A model generated the notes under the pieces. It ran no database searches and was not told the origin of the DNA. It worked only from the letters and a program-made list of their open reading frames with translations. From positions 2,046,001 through 2,110,000 of the forward strand of contig JBBCGQ010000001.1 of NCBI GenBank assembly GCA_037200845.1: 64,000 bases of DNA, given 5' to 3'. A program made the translations under genes and the position numbers. The DNA is from Bauldia sp. Lineage in GTDB: Bacteria > Pseudomonadota > Alphaproteobacteria > Rhizobiales > Kaistiaceae. This document shows, one piece after another, positions 1-8,935 of the stretch (positions are counted from its first letter, which is position 1; the number at the start of each line of letters is the position of its first letter).

Positions 1-171
1 CGGCGGCCCACCCTTCACCTCGATCAGGCACATGCGGCAATTGCCGGCGATCGACAGCCGCTCGTGGAAACAGAAACGCGGAATCTCCGCGCCCGCCGCC
101 TCGCACGCCTGCAGCAGCGTGAACTCCGGCGGTACGTCGATTTCCTGGTTGTCGACCTTGATCTTGCTCAT
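1..171 (-). CDS. nuoG: NADH-quinone oxidoreductase subunit G (N-terminal fragment)
   Basis: Only the first 57 codons are inside the window; the gene runs off the left edge. They read as the N-terminal plant-ferredoxin-type [2Fe-2S] domain of NuoG, the peripheral-arm iron-sulfur subunit of respiratory complex I. Cys34, Cys45 and Cys48 have the C-x10-C-x2-C spacing expected for the N1b cluster. The ATG (171-169) overlaps the TGA of the upstream 133-codon gene by four bases (ATGA), so the two are probably translationally coupled. Last gene of the visible nuo operon. Confidence 0.93.
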   Translation of the reverse strand, partial: MSKIKVDNQEIDVPPEFTLLQACEAAGAEIPRFCFHERLSIAGNCRMCLIEVKGGPP

Positions 172-569
172 GCGAACCCCGCCGCACGCAATTCGCCAAG
201 CAGTACCTTCGCTTCATCAGCCATGCGCCGCGCCGCCGGCATGACGACATCCACCGAGGACGAAATAGCAGCTGCCGATTTTAGAAGCTCGGCGTCGCTC
301 TGCGTTGGAGACATATGAGCAAGCCGCTGAGCACCAAGGATTTCCGCGTCCGAAAGCGGCTGGAAGTCCGCAAGCGATACATATCCCGCCGCAAGCTGGC
401 GTCGCATCTCAGGATCTTTGGTAAACCCTAGTGCAGCTATTACCGCGGACTTGATCTCGCCTTTCGAAGCGGGCAGTGAGGCAATGTCGCGCAGCACGCC
501 CGTCCCTGCATTCTCCATCAGAACCGCACCATAAGCATTTACGATCATCTCGACACGCTTCAGGTCCAT
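168..569 (-). CDS. Hypothetical protein inserted between nuoF and nuoG
   Basis: A 133-residue protein I do not recognise. It starts at an ATG three bases after the nuoF stop and ends in an ATGA overlap with nuoG, so it is tightly embedded in the nuo operon. No signal peptide, membrane segment, cysteine motif or nucleotide-binding motif is visible. Composition is rich in Ala, Leu, Glu and Asp, compatible with a soluble mainly helical protein. Position suggests a complex I accessory or assembly role, but that is inference from context only. Gene-like packing argues that it is a real gene rather than a chance frame. Confidence 0.75.
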   Translation of the reverse strand: MDLKRVEMIVNAYGAVLMENAGTGVLRDIASLPASKGEIKSAVIAALGFTKDPEMRRQLAAGYVSLADFQPLSDAEILGAQRLAHMSPTQSDAELLKSAAAISSSVDVVMPAARRMADEAKVLLGELRAAGFA

Positions 570-572
570 GGC

Positions 573-1877
<1,305 letters not shown>

Positions 1878-1878
1878 G

Positions 1879-2643
1879 TCAGACCTTCGACACCGGGTCG
1901 GGCTTCTTGTCTTCCGGATTGGCTTTCAGCGGCGCCGTCGGCGCGGGCGACTCGCGCTGGCTGGCGCCTTCCGTCGGCTTCTTGGCGTCCGCATCGGTCA
2001 GCGCCGGCTGCGGCGGCGTCCACGGCTGCGGGCCGGGCCGATAGATGTCGCTGCCCAAAGTCTTGGGGCCGCCCACCGGCGCCGAAAATTTGCGATCGAC
2101 CTGCGGGCCGGGCTTCGGCTTCCGGCCGGCGGCGAAATCGTCGAGCAGCTTGTTGAAGCTTTCGACGGTCAGGTCCTCGTAGGTATCGGCCTTCACCTGC
2201 ACTAGCGGTGCGTTCACGCACGCCCCAACGCACTCGACCTCCTCCCACGAGAAGGCACCGTCGGCCGAGATGTGGAACTGCTCCGGATGAATGCGGTCGT
2301 GGCAGACCTTCTTGATGTCCCCGGCACCGCGCAGCCAGCACGGCGTCGTGCCACACACCTGAATGTGCGCCTTGGCGCCGACCGGCTCGAGCAGGAACAT
2401 CGTGTAGAACGTCGCGATCTCGAGCACGCGGATGCGCGCCATGTCGAGGAACTCGGCGACGGCGCGGATCGCGGGTTCGCTGACCCAGCCTTCCTGTTCC
2501 TGCGCCCGCCAAAGAAGCGAGATCACCGCCGAGGCCTGGCGCCCCTCCGGATACTTCTGCACCTCACGCTTCGCCCACGCGAGATTCTCTTCGCTGAAGG
2601 CGAAGCTCGCGGGTTGATGTTCGGCTAGGCGGCGGACAGACAT
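1879..2643 (-). CDS. nuoE: NADH-quinone oxidoreductase subunit E with long C-terminal tail
   Basis: NuoE, the 24-kDa [2Fe-2S] thioredoxin-like subunit that forms the NADH dehydrogenase module with NuoF and NuoG. Cluster N1a ligands are Cys97, Cys102, Cys138 and Cys142. The core ends near residue 170; about 85 further residues form a low-complexity tail rich in Pro, Lys, Ala and Glu, so the protein (254 aa) is much longer than the minimal family. Alphaproteobacterial NuoE proteins are often extended, but the tail has no recognised function. Located between the small secreted-protein gene and nuoF. Confidence 0.97.
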   Translation of the reverse strand: MSVRRLAEHQPASFAFSEENLAWAKREVQKYPEGRQASAVISLLWRAQEQEGWVSEPAIRAVAEFLDMARIRVLEIATFYTMFLLEPVGAKAHIQVCGTTPCWLRGAGDIKKVCHDRIHPEQFHISADGAFSWEEVECVGACVNAPLVQVKADTYEDLTVESFNKLLDDFAAGRKPKPGPQVDRKFSAPVGGPKTLGSDIYRPGPQPWTPPQPALTDADAKKPTEGASQRESPAPTAPLKANPEDKKPDPVSKV

Positions 2644-2659
2644 GGCTTGAGCGGCGGTC

Positions 2660-3019
2660 CTACTTGTACTCGTTGCAGGCGAGCGTGACGAACGAGCCGT
2701 TGGTGTACGATTGCAGGTCGGTGTAGCAGGTCGCGACCTGTGTACCCTTGGTGAGCAGGAACATCATCGCATCGACATCGACGGTCGACCCGGCGCGCTT
2801 CACGGCGTCATGCGGAATGTACGTCGCCTGCAGGATGACGTAGCCGTCGTTGAGCAGATCGCGCATCACCGGGTTCGGCGCCGCCGGCGTGTCCGTGGTC
2901 TTGGCCTCGGTTTTATGCTCGGCGCCGGGCCCCGTCGTCTGCCGGTCCTCCGCCAGCGCCGGCGATGCCAGCGCGCCGGCAAGCGCTCCCAGTACAAGCA
3001 AGCGCAATGTCGCGTTCAT
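2660..3019 (-). CDS. Small predicted secreted protein between nuoD and nuoE
   Basis: A 119-residue protein of unknown function. Residues 1-23 look like a Sec signal peptide with a hydrophobic core and an ALA cleavage site before Glu24. A Thr/Pro/Lys-rich linker (about 25-50) precedes a compact C-terminal domain with two cysteines (Cys98 and Cys115) that could form a disulfide in the periplasm. Its ATG overlaps the nuoD TGA by four bases (ATGA), and nuoE follows after 16 bases, so it is co-transcribed with complex I genes. No family is recognised; a periplasmic role is inferred from the signal peptide. Confidence 0.75.
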   Translation of the reverse strand: MNATLRLLVLGALAGALASPALAEDRQTTGPGAEHKTEAKTTDTPAAPNPVMRDLLNDGYVILQATYIPHDAVKRAGSTVDVDAMMFLLTKGTQVATCYTDLQSYTNGSFVTLACNEYK

Positions 3020-4206
3020 CGATCAACCTCCCCGAAGACGATATCGAGCGAACCCAGAATGGCGGTGACGTCGGCAAGCATATGCCCGCGCGTCATGTGG
3101 TCCATCCCGGAAAGATGGGCGAAGCCCGGCGCGCGGATCTTGCAGCGGTAGGGCTTGTTGGAGCCGTCGGCGACGAGGTACACGCCGAACTCGCCCTTGG
3201 GCGCTTCGACCGCGGCGTAAACCTCGCCGGCCGGCACGTGGTAGCCCTCGGTGTAGAGCTTGAAGTGATGGATGATCGCTTCCATCGAGCGCTTCATCTC
3301 GCCCCGCTTCGGCGGCACCACCTTGCCGTCGGTGGAGGCGACCGGCCCCTTGCCGTCCGGCCGGTTCATCAGCTTGATGACCTGCTTCATGATCCGGATC
3401 GACTGGCGCATCTCTTCCATGCGGATGAGATAGCGGTCGTAGCAGTCGCCGTTCTTGCCAACCGGAATATCGAAGTCGAGCTCGGCGTAGCATTCGTAGG
3501 GCTGCGACTTGCGCAGGTCCCACGCCGCGCCCGAGCCGCGCACCATGACGCCGGAGAAGCCCCACTTCCACGCGTCTTCCAGCGTGATCACGCCGATATC
3601 GACGTTGCGCTGCTTGAAGATGCGGTTGTTGGTGAGCAGCCGGTCGACGTCGTCGACGACCTTGAGGAACGGATCGCAGAACGCCTCGATGTCATCGACG
3701 AGCTGCTGCGGCAAATCCTGGTGCACCCCGCCCGGCCGGAAATACGCCGCATGCATACGCGAGCCCGAGGCACGCTCGTAGAAGATCATCATCTTCTCGC
3801 GTTCCTCGAAGCCCCAGAGCGGCGGCGTCAGCGCGCCGACGTCGAGCGCCATCGCCGGCACGCCCAGCATATGGTTGAGCAGCCGCCCGATCTCGGAATA
3901 GAGCACGCGGATGAGCTGCCCGCGGCGCGGCACCGTGATGCCCAGCAGCTTCTCGACGGCCAGCGCGAACGCATGCTCCTGATTCATCGGCGCGACGTAG
4001 TCGAGCCGGTCAAAGTACGGCACCGCCTGCAGGTAGGTCTTGTGCTCGATCAGTTTTTCCGTGCCGCGATGGAGCAGCCCGATGTGCGGATCGACGCGCT
4101 CAATGACCTCGCCATCCAGTTCGAGAACCAGCCGAAGCACGCCGTGCGCAGCAGGGTGCTGCGGGCCGAAGTTCAGCGTGAAGGTGCGGACGTCGGTCTC
4201 AGACAT
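3016..4206 (-). CDS. nuoD: NADH-quinone oxidoreductase subunit D
   Basis: NuoD (396 aa), the 49-kDa subunit lining the quinone-binding cavity of complex I. The N-terminal [10 protein letters not shown] segment and the overall length are typical. The ATG (4206-4204) lies one base from the edge of an inverted repeat belonging to an inserted element. The bases directly upstream are repeats of the unit CTATTCGC, and no Shine-Dalgarno sequence is recognisable there, unlike most of the neighbouring genes. Translation may depend on coupling with the S23-like gene ending 42 bases upstream, or on an SD-independent start. Confidence 0.98.
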   Translation of the reverse strand: MSETDVRTFTLNFGPQHPAAHGVLRLVLELDGEVIERVDPHIGLLHRGTEKLIEHKTYLQAVPYFDRLDYVAPMNQEHAFALAVEKLLGITVPRRGQLIRVLYSEIGRLLNHMLGVPAMALDVGALTPPLWGFEEREKMMIFYERASGSRMHAAYFRPGGVHQDLPQQLVDDIEAFCDPFLKVVDDVDRLLTNNRIFKQRNVDIGVITLEDAWKWGFSGVMVRGSGAAWDLRKSQPYECYAELDFDIPVGKNGDCYDRYLIRMEEMRQSIRIMKQVIKLMNRPDGKGPVASTDGKVVPPKRGEMKRSMEAIIHHFKLYTEGYHVPAGEVYAAVEAPKGEFGVYLVADGSNKPYRCKIRAPGFAHLSGMDHMTRGHMLADVTAILGSLDIVFGEVDR

Positions 4207-4207
4207 A

Positions 4208-4236
4208 GCGAATAGCGAATGGCGAATGGCGAATAG
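4208..4236. repeat. Inverted repeat, nuoD-side end of the S23-like insertion
   Basis: Four tandem copies of a GCGAATRG-type octamer. Compared with the reverse complement of 4639-4667 it matches at about 25 of 29 positions. The outer edge sits one base from the nuoD start codon. The last copy (4229-4236) can also form an 8-bp hairpin with 4249-4256, which contains the S23-like stop codon. Confidence 0.85.
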
Positions 4237-4248
4237 AAAAATGCATGG

Positions 4249-4623
4249 CTATTCGCTCTTGTCCTGAAGAGATCGGATCAGCGCACGAAGCATCTTGCCT
4301 ACCTCGGTGCATCGTCCGAGCACGGGCTCGACTGCGTCTGATGTTGCAAATCCAACCCGCTGCGCAAGCAGCAAATGCGTCTCCAGTTCTTTCGTCGAGC
4401 CCTGCGCAATCCGAAGCGACTGGACGAACGATCCAGTAGTCTCGCGACCGTGCCCCTCCGCGATATTGGCCGCGATCGAAGCTGCGGCGCGCCTGATTTG
4501 CGAGGTGAGACCGAACATCTCTTCCCGAGGGAAATTGGCGGTTAGCCGATAGCAATCTTCCGCCAGCGCCATGGCCGTCTGCCACACGACTAGGTCGCGA
4601 TAGGACTGGAAGGTATTGCTCAA
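4249..4623 (-). CDS. Four-helix bundle protein, S23/IVP (23S rRNA intervening-sequence protein) family
   Basis: A 124-residue member of the S23/IVP four-helix-bundle family. The opening FQSYRDLVVWQTAM, the central IRRAAASIAANIAEG and the following RETTGSFVQSLRIAQGS are classic motifs of that family, first seen in intervening sequences of 23S rRNA genes and related to the Avd accessory protein of diversity-generating retroelements. The likely start is TTG at 4623. The stop codon TAG falls inside a copy of the flanking octamer. The gene sits between nuoC and nuoD and is framed by 29-bp inverted repeats, so it looks like cargo of a small inserted element rather than a complex I gene. Biochemical function is unknown. 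Confidence 0.9.
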   Translation of the reverse strand: MSNTFQSYRDLVVWQTAMALAEDCYRLTANFPREEMFGLTSQIRRAAASIAANIAEGHGRETTGSFVQSLRIAQGSTKELETHLLLAQRVGFATSDAVEPVLGRCTEVGKMLRALIRSLQDKSE

Positions 4624-4638
4624 GACTCATCTCTGTTT

Positions 4639-4667
4639 CTATTCGCTATTCGCCACTCACTATTCGC
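4639..4667. repeat. Inverted repeat, nuoC-side end of the S23-like insertion
   Basis: Mirror copy of 4208-4236 with units CTATTCGC, CTATTCGC, CACTCA and CTATTCGC. Its outer edge touches the nuoC stop codon (4668-4670). Together the two repeats delimit a 460-bp unit placed exactly between the nuoC stop and the nuoD start. No target-site duplication is obvious. Confidence 0.85.
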
Positions 4668-5270
4668 TCAGTTCTTCGCCTTCTCATCCCCGGGCAGCAC
4701 GTATTCCGTGCCCTCCCACGGCGAGAGGAAATCGAAATCGCGGAATTCCTGCGCCAGCCGCACGGGCTCGTAGACGACGCGCTTCTGCTCGTCGTCGTAG
4801 CGCACCTCGACAAAGCCGGTCAGCGGGAAGTCCTTGCGCATCGGATGCCCCTCGAAGCCGTAGTCGGTGAGCAGGCGGCGGAGGTCGGGATGGCCGGTGA
4901 AGGTGATGCCGTAAAGGTCGTACGCCTCGCGCTCGAACCAGTCGGCGCCGGGATAGACGCTGGTGATCGACGGCACCGGCGTATCCTCGTCGGTCATCAC
5001 CTTGACGCGGATACGCACGTTCTGGCGCGGGCTGAGAAGGTGATAGACGACGTCGAACCGCTTCTCGCGCGACGGATAGTCGACGCCGCAAACGTCGATG
5101 AGATTGATGAAGCCGAGGCGCGGATCGTCGTTGAGATATTTGACGAACGGCACGATCTCATCGCCGGCAACCGTCACCGTCAGCTCGTGGAAGGCGACGC
5201 TCCAGCCCAAAACGGCGCCGCCGCGGTCAGCCGCGATCAGTTCGCCGAGGGTTTTCAGCGTCTCGTCCAC
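4668..5270 (-). CDS. nuoC: NADH-quinone oxidoreductase subunit C
   Basis: NuoC (200 aa), the 30-kDa subunit of the peripheral arm of complex I, partner of NuoD in the connecting module. The segment [17 protein letters not shown] followed by [13 protein letters not shown] is the family signature. It begins eight bases after the nuoB stop. Normally nuoD follows directly; here an S23-like element intervenes. NuoC and NuoD are separate, as in most bacteria and unlike the fused NuoCD of enterobacteria. Confidence 0.98.
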   Translation of the reverse strand: MDETLKTLGELIAADRGGAVLGWSVAFHELTVTVAGDEIVPFVKYLNDDPRLGFINLIDVCGVDYPSREKRFDVVYHLLSPRQNVRIRVKVMTDEDTPVPSITSVYPGADWFEREAYDLYGITFTGHPDLRRLLTDYGFEGHPMRKDFPLTGFVEVRYDDEQKRVVYEPVRLAQEFRDFDFLSPWEGTEYVLPGDEKAKN

Positions 5271-5278
5271 CTATCGCC

Positions 5279-5839
5279 TCAGCGTTCGATCGTTCCGGTG
5301 CGCCGGATCTTCTTCTGCAGAAGCAGCACGCCATAGAGCAGCGCCTCGGCCGTCGGCGGACAGCCGGGCACGTAGACATCGACCGGCACGACGCGGTCGC
5401 AGCCGCGCACCACCGCGTAGGAGTAGTGGTAGTAGCCGCCGCCGTTGGCGCATGAGCCCATCGAGATGACGTAGCGCGGCTCCGGCATCTGGTCGTAGAC
5501 CTTGCGGAGCGCCGGGGCCATCTTGTTGGTCAAGGTGCCGGCGACGATCATCACGTCGGCCTGGCGGGGCGAGGCGCGCGGCGCCACGCCGAAGCGCTCG
5601 AGGTCATAGCGCGGCCCGGAAACCTGCATCAGCCCCTCGACCGCGCAGCACGCGAGCCCGAAGGTCATCCACATCAGCGAGCCGGTGCGCGCCCACGTGA
5701 TCAGGTCGTCGGTCGCGGTGACGAGGAAGCCCTTGTCGGCGAGCTCGTTGTTGACCTCGAGGAAGAACGGATCGTCGTTCCGCGCCGTCGGCTTGCCGGC
5801 GGGCGTGACGAGCGGCTTGGTGGCGGGCGCTAATCCCAT
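5279..5839 (-). CDS. nuoB: NADH-quinone oxidoreductase subunit B
   Basis: NuoB (186 aa) holds the terminal [4Fe-4S] cluster N2 that passes electrons to quinone. Ligands visible are the tandem Cys64-Cys65 (LACCAVEG), Cys130 (MGSC) and Cys160 (VPGCPP). The start chosen is the ATG at 5839-5837, which gives the usual family length; a longer open frame continues upstream through nuoA but is not homologous there. The start overlaps the end of nuoA by ten bases, as expected for coupled nuoA-nuoB. Confidence 0.98.
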   Translation of the reverse strand: MGLAPATKPLVTPAGKPTARNDDPFFLEVNNELADKGFLVTATDDLITWARTGSLMWMTFGLACCAVEGLMQVSGPRYDLERFGVAPRASPRQADVMIVAGTLTNKMAPALRKVYDQMPEPRYVISMGSCANGGGYYHYSYAVVRGCDRVVPVDVYVPGCPPTAEALLYGVLLLQKKIRRTGTIER

Positions 5840-6195
5840 TCCAGCGCTCCCTTCCGCCACTCGTAGATGAAGCCGACGGTGAGGACGCCGAGGAACACGA
5901 TCATCGACCAGAAGCCGAACATGCCGATGCCGCCGAAGGCCACCGCCCACGGGAACAGGAACGCGACCTCGAGGTCGAAGATGATGAACAGGATGGCGAC
6001 GAGGTAGAAGCGGATGTCGAACTGCATGCGAGCGTCGTCGAAGGCATCGAAGCCGCATTCGTAAGCGGAGAGTTTCGCGGGCGTCGGGTTCTTGTAGGCG
6101 ACGATGAACGGCGCCACGAGCAGCGCCAGACCGATCAGCGCCGCCACACCCATGAAGATGACCACTGGCAGGTAGGCGCTGAGCAGGGCTTCCAT
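5830..6195 (-). CDS. nuoA: NADH-quinone oxidoreductase subunit A
   Basis: NuoA (121 aa), a small membrane subunit of complex I with three transmembrane helices (about 8-30, 65-85 and 92-112). The loop segment [20 protein letters not shown] is the conserved ND3 signature. First gene of the nuo operon; a GAGG Shine-Dalgarno lies seven bases before the ATG. The operon promoter must lie in the region right of 6195. Confidence 0.97.
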   Translation of the reverse strand: MEALLSAYLPVVIFMGVAALIGLALLVAPFIVAYKNPTPAKLSAYECGFDAFDDARMQFDIRFYLVAILFIIFDLEVAFLFPWAVAFGGIGMFGFWSMIVFLGVLTVGFIYEWRKGALEWD

Positions 6196-6590
6196 TTCAA
6201 CCTCAACAACTGGCCCGCGGCCGCAGCTTGTTGCACCGCAATACTAGCGGCAAAGCCCCGGCATGGCGAGCATTTGGATGATCAGCCGGACGGCGGAAAA
6301 CCCAAGGAATCTGGCGGCGGCGAGCCGCGTTCGTGGCTTAGCCGAGGCCCGCAAGGGGCGCAAGCCTGAAACAGTTCCAAGCGGGCGCTCTGCGACCGTT
6401 TGGCCACACCGGACGGGCCGGTGCCGCCGCCACGCGTTGCCCGCGAGTCAGGGAACGGCAGTCGGGCAAGGCTTCTTCCAGCAGACCGCCTGTGGATTAC
6501 GGGCATCACTCCAAGTGGATAGGAGAGCCGGGCGCGCGGATGTGTTTGGCTAAGCCGGCATTTCAGAAATTCTTCTGGCTTGGAGGCCCC
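6196..6590. other. Divergent intergenic region between nuoA and an outer-membrane protein gene
   Basis: A 395-base stretch without a convincing gene; the one frame of about 96 codons on the plus strand has no homology-like features. It should contain the nuo promoter (minus strand) and the promoter of the outer-membrane protein gene (plus strand). I could not identify a confident -35/-10 pair for either. A GGAGG Shine-Dalgarno at 6582-6586 belongs to the plus-strand gene. Confidence 0.6.
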
Positions 6591-7316
6591 ATGAAATTTG
6601 CGATCGCAGCGACGGCGATTACCGTCCTTTCAGTGTCAGGCGCGCACGCGGCCGATCTCAGTTACGGCACGCCGAACGCGCAGTTGTATTCGCCGGTTTC
6701 GGCGGTGAATTGGACGGGCCCGCATATCGGCATCAATATCGGTGCCGGTAGCGGCAACGTCAGTGGCAGCTACAGCGGCACGCTGTTCGGTGGCAGCGTC
6801 GATGGCCAACCGGTCGTCCCCTTTGGAACCAGCGGTGTCATAGGCGGCGTGCAACTCGGCTACGACATACAGAGCGGCCCATGGGTGTTCGGCATCGAAG
6901 GCGATATCGACGCTTCCGGCATCACAGGCAGCGGCCGCCAGTTCTCGGGCAGCACCAACGTCGATGCCAGTTCCAGACTTAACTGGCTTGGCACGTTCCG
7001 CGGGCGTCTTGGCTACGCCTTCGACCAATGGCTGCTTTACGTGACCGGCGGTCTTGCCGTCGCCAACAACACCGTGACGGTCGTGGCGACCGGCACCAGC
7101 CCCGGCAACGCGTCGAGCACCCAAACCCATACCGGCTGGACGCTCGGGGTCGGAGGCGAATATTCGCTGAGCCAGCACTGGTCGATCGGCGCTGAGTATC
7201 GCTACCTCGACCTTGGCACGAAGACCTACACGGATCCGGTCAACCTCCCCGGCGGTAGCGCGGCCGTGCACCTGACCGACAACGTCTTCCTGGCGAAGAT
7301 CAACTACCACTGGTAA
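6591..7316 (+). CDS. Outer membrane beta-barrel protein, Omp25/RopB-like
   Basis: A 241-residue outer-membrane protein of the small porin-like group common in Hyphomicrobiales (Omp25/Omp31, RopB). Residues 1-20 are a signal peptide ending in AHAAD. The mature part has alternating hydrophobic/Gly strands, including NWTGPHIGINIGAG near the start, VIGGVQLGYDIQSG, WVFGIEGDID and WSIGAEYRYLDLG, and it ends in aromatic Trp, as expected for barrel insertion by the BAM machinery. The ATG at 6591 was chosen because it has a GGAGG ribosome-binding site and gives the signal peptide. Monocistronic, with a terminator right after it. Confidence 0.92.
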   Translation: MKFAIAATAITVLSVSGAHAADLSYGTPNAQLYSPVSAVNWTGPHIGINIGAGSGNVSGSYSGTLFGGSVDGQPVVPFGTSGVIGGVQLGYDIQSGPWVFGIEGDIDASGITGSGRQFSGSTNVDASSRLNWLGTFRGRLGYAFDQWLLYVTGGLAVANNTVTVVATGTSPGNASSTQTHTGWTLGVGGEYSLSQHWSIGAEYRYLDLGTKTYTDPVNLPGGSAAVHLTDNVFLAKINYHW

Positions 7317-7341
7317 GCGCGCTTCGGCGCCGCGCCAAAAG

Positions 7342-7368
7342 AAGCCCGCCGGTTTGGCGGGCTTTTTT
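7342..7368 (+). terminator. Rho-independent terminator of the outer-membrane protein gene
   Basis: Nine-base stem AAGCCCGCC/GGCGGGCTT with a five-base loop, followed by a run of T residues, 26 bases after the stop codon. Confidence 0.9.
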
Positions 7369-7382
7369 CATGCGGCAGCCTC

Positions 7383-7845
7383 CTAGGGAGGCGCGTTGAA
7401 GGTCCAACGGACGAACGGTCCCCAGTCGGTAAGATCGGATTTCACCGCGAGGGCGCTCGACTCGTAGGCGGGCCGCGCGTTCCACCACTGCTCGGCACGC
7501 ACGCCGAGCGTCAGAAGCCCGGCCGGCGACGTGTGATAGTCGACGCCGAGGGTAGCTTCCGCGTTGAGCACGGTCGCCGCGGCGGAGGTCACCGGCGTCG
7601 TGTTTTCCCCCACGACGGTGCGCTGTCCGGAACCAGCCGACATAGTCGACCACGCGATCGTGCGTGAGAGCGGCAATGTGCTCGCCGTCGTGCAGCTGCT
7701 GCTGCACCGCCCGTGCGAAGCTGCCGAACTCGTAGCGCGTGAATGGGTCCATGCCGGCCAGGAAATCGATCAGGATCCCGTACACTTCGTACGACGCCTG
7801 CAGTCGCAGGATCGTGAAGTCGTCCGGACCCCGCCGATCGTGCAT
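7383..7845 (-). pseudogene. Decayed outer-membrane protein gene (frameshifted, 5'-truncated)
   Basis: Two overlapping minus-strand frames together look like the C-terminal half of a beta-barrel outer-membrane protein. The first (from about 7845) reads LRLQASYEVYGILIDFLAG and DRVVDYVGWFRTAHR. After an apparent frameshift near 7620-7680 a second frame gives AEATLGVDYHTSPAGLLTLG, YESSALAVKSDLTDWG and a barrel-like end, GPFVRWTFNAPP. No signal peptide or N-terminal half is present; the sequence stops short of the tRNA-Asp gene. A full-length gene is not possible without at least one indel, so a remnant is the likeliest reading. The exact family is uncertain. Confidence 0.45.
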
Positions 7846-7863
7846 CGATTATGTCGGAAGAAA

Positions 7864-7940
7864 TGGCGGGAGCGACGGGGCTCGAACCCGCGACCTCCGG
7901 CGTGACAGGCCGGCACTCTAACCAACTGAGCTACGCCCCC
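7864..7940 (-). tRNA. tRNA-Asp (anticodon GTC)
   Basis: Full cloverleaf on the minus strand with a seven-pair acceptor stem (one G-U), D loop AGCTCAGTTGGTTAGAGT, anticodon loop CTGTCAC, TψC arm GGGTTCGAGCCCC and an encoded CCA. Confidence 0.98.
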
Positions 7941-8100
7941 GCGGGCGGCGGTAATTTTACCGCAGGCGGCGTGAGTAAGGGAGGGTCGTGGTCAAGTCAA
8001 GGCGAGGGTTGACCGGAACCCCCGCCGGCCCTTCCCCGGACAGACCTCGGCGTGGCATCCGCCGGCGGCCATCGTCACGCCTAGCGCGAGCGAAGGCGGA

Positions 8101-8176
8101 TGGTGGGCGGTGAGGGGCTCGAACCCCCGACATCCACGGTGTAAACGTGGCGCTCTACCAACTGAGCTAACCGCCC
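8101..8176 (-). tRNA. tRNA-Val (anticodon TAC)
   Basis: Minus-strand cloverleaf with acceptor stem GGGCGGT/ACCGCCC, anticodon loop TTTACAC, TψC arm GGGGGTTCGAGCCCC, discriminator A and encoded CCA. Lies 160 bases from tRNA-Asp on the same strand. Confidence 0.98.
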
Positions 8177-8252
8177 GCCGGACAGGCGCCCGATTTAGGC
8201 GGGTCAAAGCGGCGGCGCAAGCCGAGTTGCTCTGGCCGAGCATTGCCCCCCT

Positions 8253-8370
8253 CCGCTCATACCCGCGGAAGCGGAGCTGCGGTGGAGCGGCGACTGGCCC
8301 CCGCGTTTCGAGCCCTGCCTCCTAGTCCCGGCTTGGGCGGGGAAGAGCGGGTAGGAGGCAGGGCTGCGCT
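8253..8370. repeat. Degenerate copy of dispersed palindrome family A
   Basis: Contains the CCGCTCTTCCCCGC-type arm seen in the other family A copies (35591-35685, 40883-40990, 48506-48617). It also holds a perfect 14-bp inverted repeat, AGCCCTGCCTCCTA at 8311-8324 with its complement at 8352-8365. Situated between tRNA-Val and the hup terminator; no gene is seen here. Confidence 0.55.
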
Positions 8371-8411
8371 GCTGATGGTCGGCACAGGAAGAGGCCGCGC
8401 CCCCTTCGACA

Positions 8412-8442
8412 AATAATAAGGCCCCGCGCACTGCGCGGGGCC
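8412..8442 (-). terminator. Rho-independent terminator of hup
   Basis: On the minus strand, a GC-rich ten-base stem (8420-8429 with 8433-8442) followed by a T-rich tail at 8419-8412, 24 bases past the hup stop codon. Confidence 0.85.
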
Positions 8443-8465
8443 GATCAGGTCGCGGGAACCCGCCT

Positions 8466-8741
8466 CTAGCGGTTGACGGCGTCCTTGAGGCCCTTGCCGG
8501 CCTTGAATTTCGGGCTCTTGGAGGCAGCGATCTTGATCGCCTCGCCGGTGCGCGGATTGCGGCCCATGCTGGCGGCGCGCTTGGCGACGTTGAAATTGCC
8601 GAAACCGATGATCTTCACATCGTCGCCCGACTTGAGGGCGTCCGTGATCGCGTCGAACGTCGCATCGACCGCCTGGCCGGCGCTGGCCTTCGAGGTGCCG
8701 GTCTTGTCCGCGACGGCCGCAATCAGATCGTTCTTGTTCAT
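8466..8741 (-). CDS. hup: DNA-binding protein HU
   Basis: A 91-residue HU-type nucleoid protein. MNKNDLIAAVADKTGTSKA opens the helical dimerisation region, VKIIGFGNFNVAKR is the beta-saddle entry, and GRNPRTGEAIKIAASKSPKF is the DNA-bending arm with the conserved Arg-Asn-Pro. The ATG at 8741 is chosen because it gives the canonical N-terminus and follows an AGGAAAGGG ribosome-binding site. It is monocistronic, with its own terminator downstream and the lon terminator upstream. HU lying directly downstream of lon is a very common bacterial order. Confidence 0.97.
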   Translation of the reverse strand: MNKNDLIAAVADKTGTSKASAGQAVDATFDAITDALKSGDDVKIIGFGNFNVAKRAASMGRNPRTGEAIKIAASKSPKFKAGKGLKDAVNR

Positions 8742-8880
8742 GAAGCAATCCCTTTCCTGATCAAGAGCCGGCCGACGAATCGCCGCCCCCGGCTTCAGGC
8801 GGGACAATCCTGCGGAAAGGCACCCCGTGCAAGTGAAAACGGCGGAATACCGCGATTTTGATGGGATTGGCGAACAGATC

Positions 8881-8913
8881 AAAAAGACAGCGCCCGCCGA
8901 AGGGCGGGCGCTG
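8881..8913 (-). terminator. Rho-independent terminator of lon
   Basis: Eleven-base stem (8888-8898 with 8903-8913) with a four-base loop, followed on the minus strand by TTTTT (8885-8881), 22 bases past the lon stop. It separates lon from hup transcription. Confidence 0.9.
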
Positions 8914-8935
8914 ATAATCGTTATGGATCAGAGAC

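Noticed and set aside
6263-6553. 96-codon plus-strand frame upstream of the outer-membrane protein gene
   Set aside because: No homology-like features and no convincing ribosome-binding site; it lies in the divergent promoter region.
8101-8411. Genomic-island boundary at the tRNA-Asp/tRNA-Val pair
   Set aside because: No integrase, no duplicated tRNA 3' end and core genes on both sides; only a degenerate palindrome is present.
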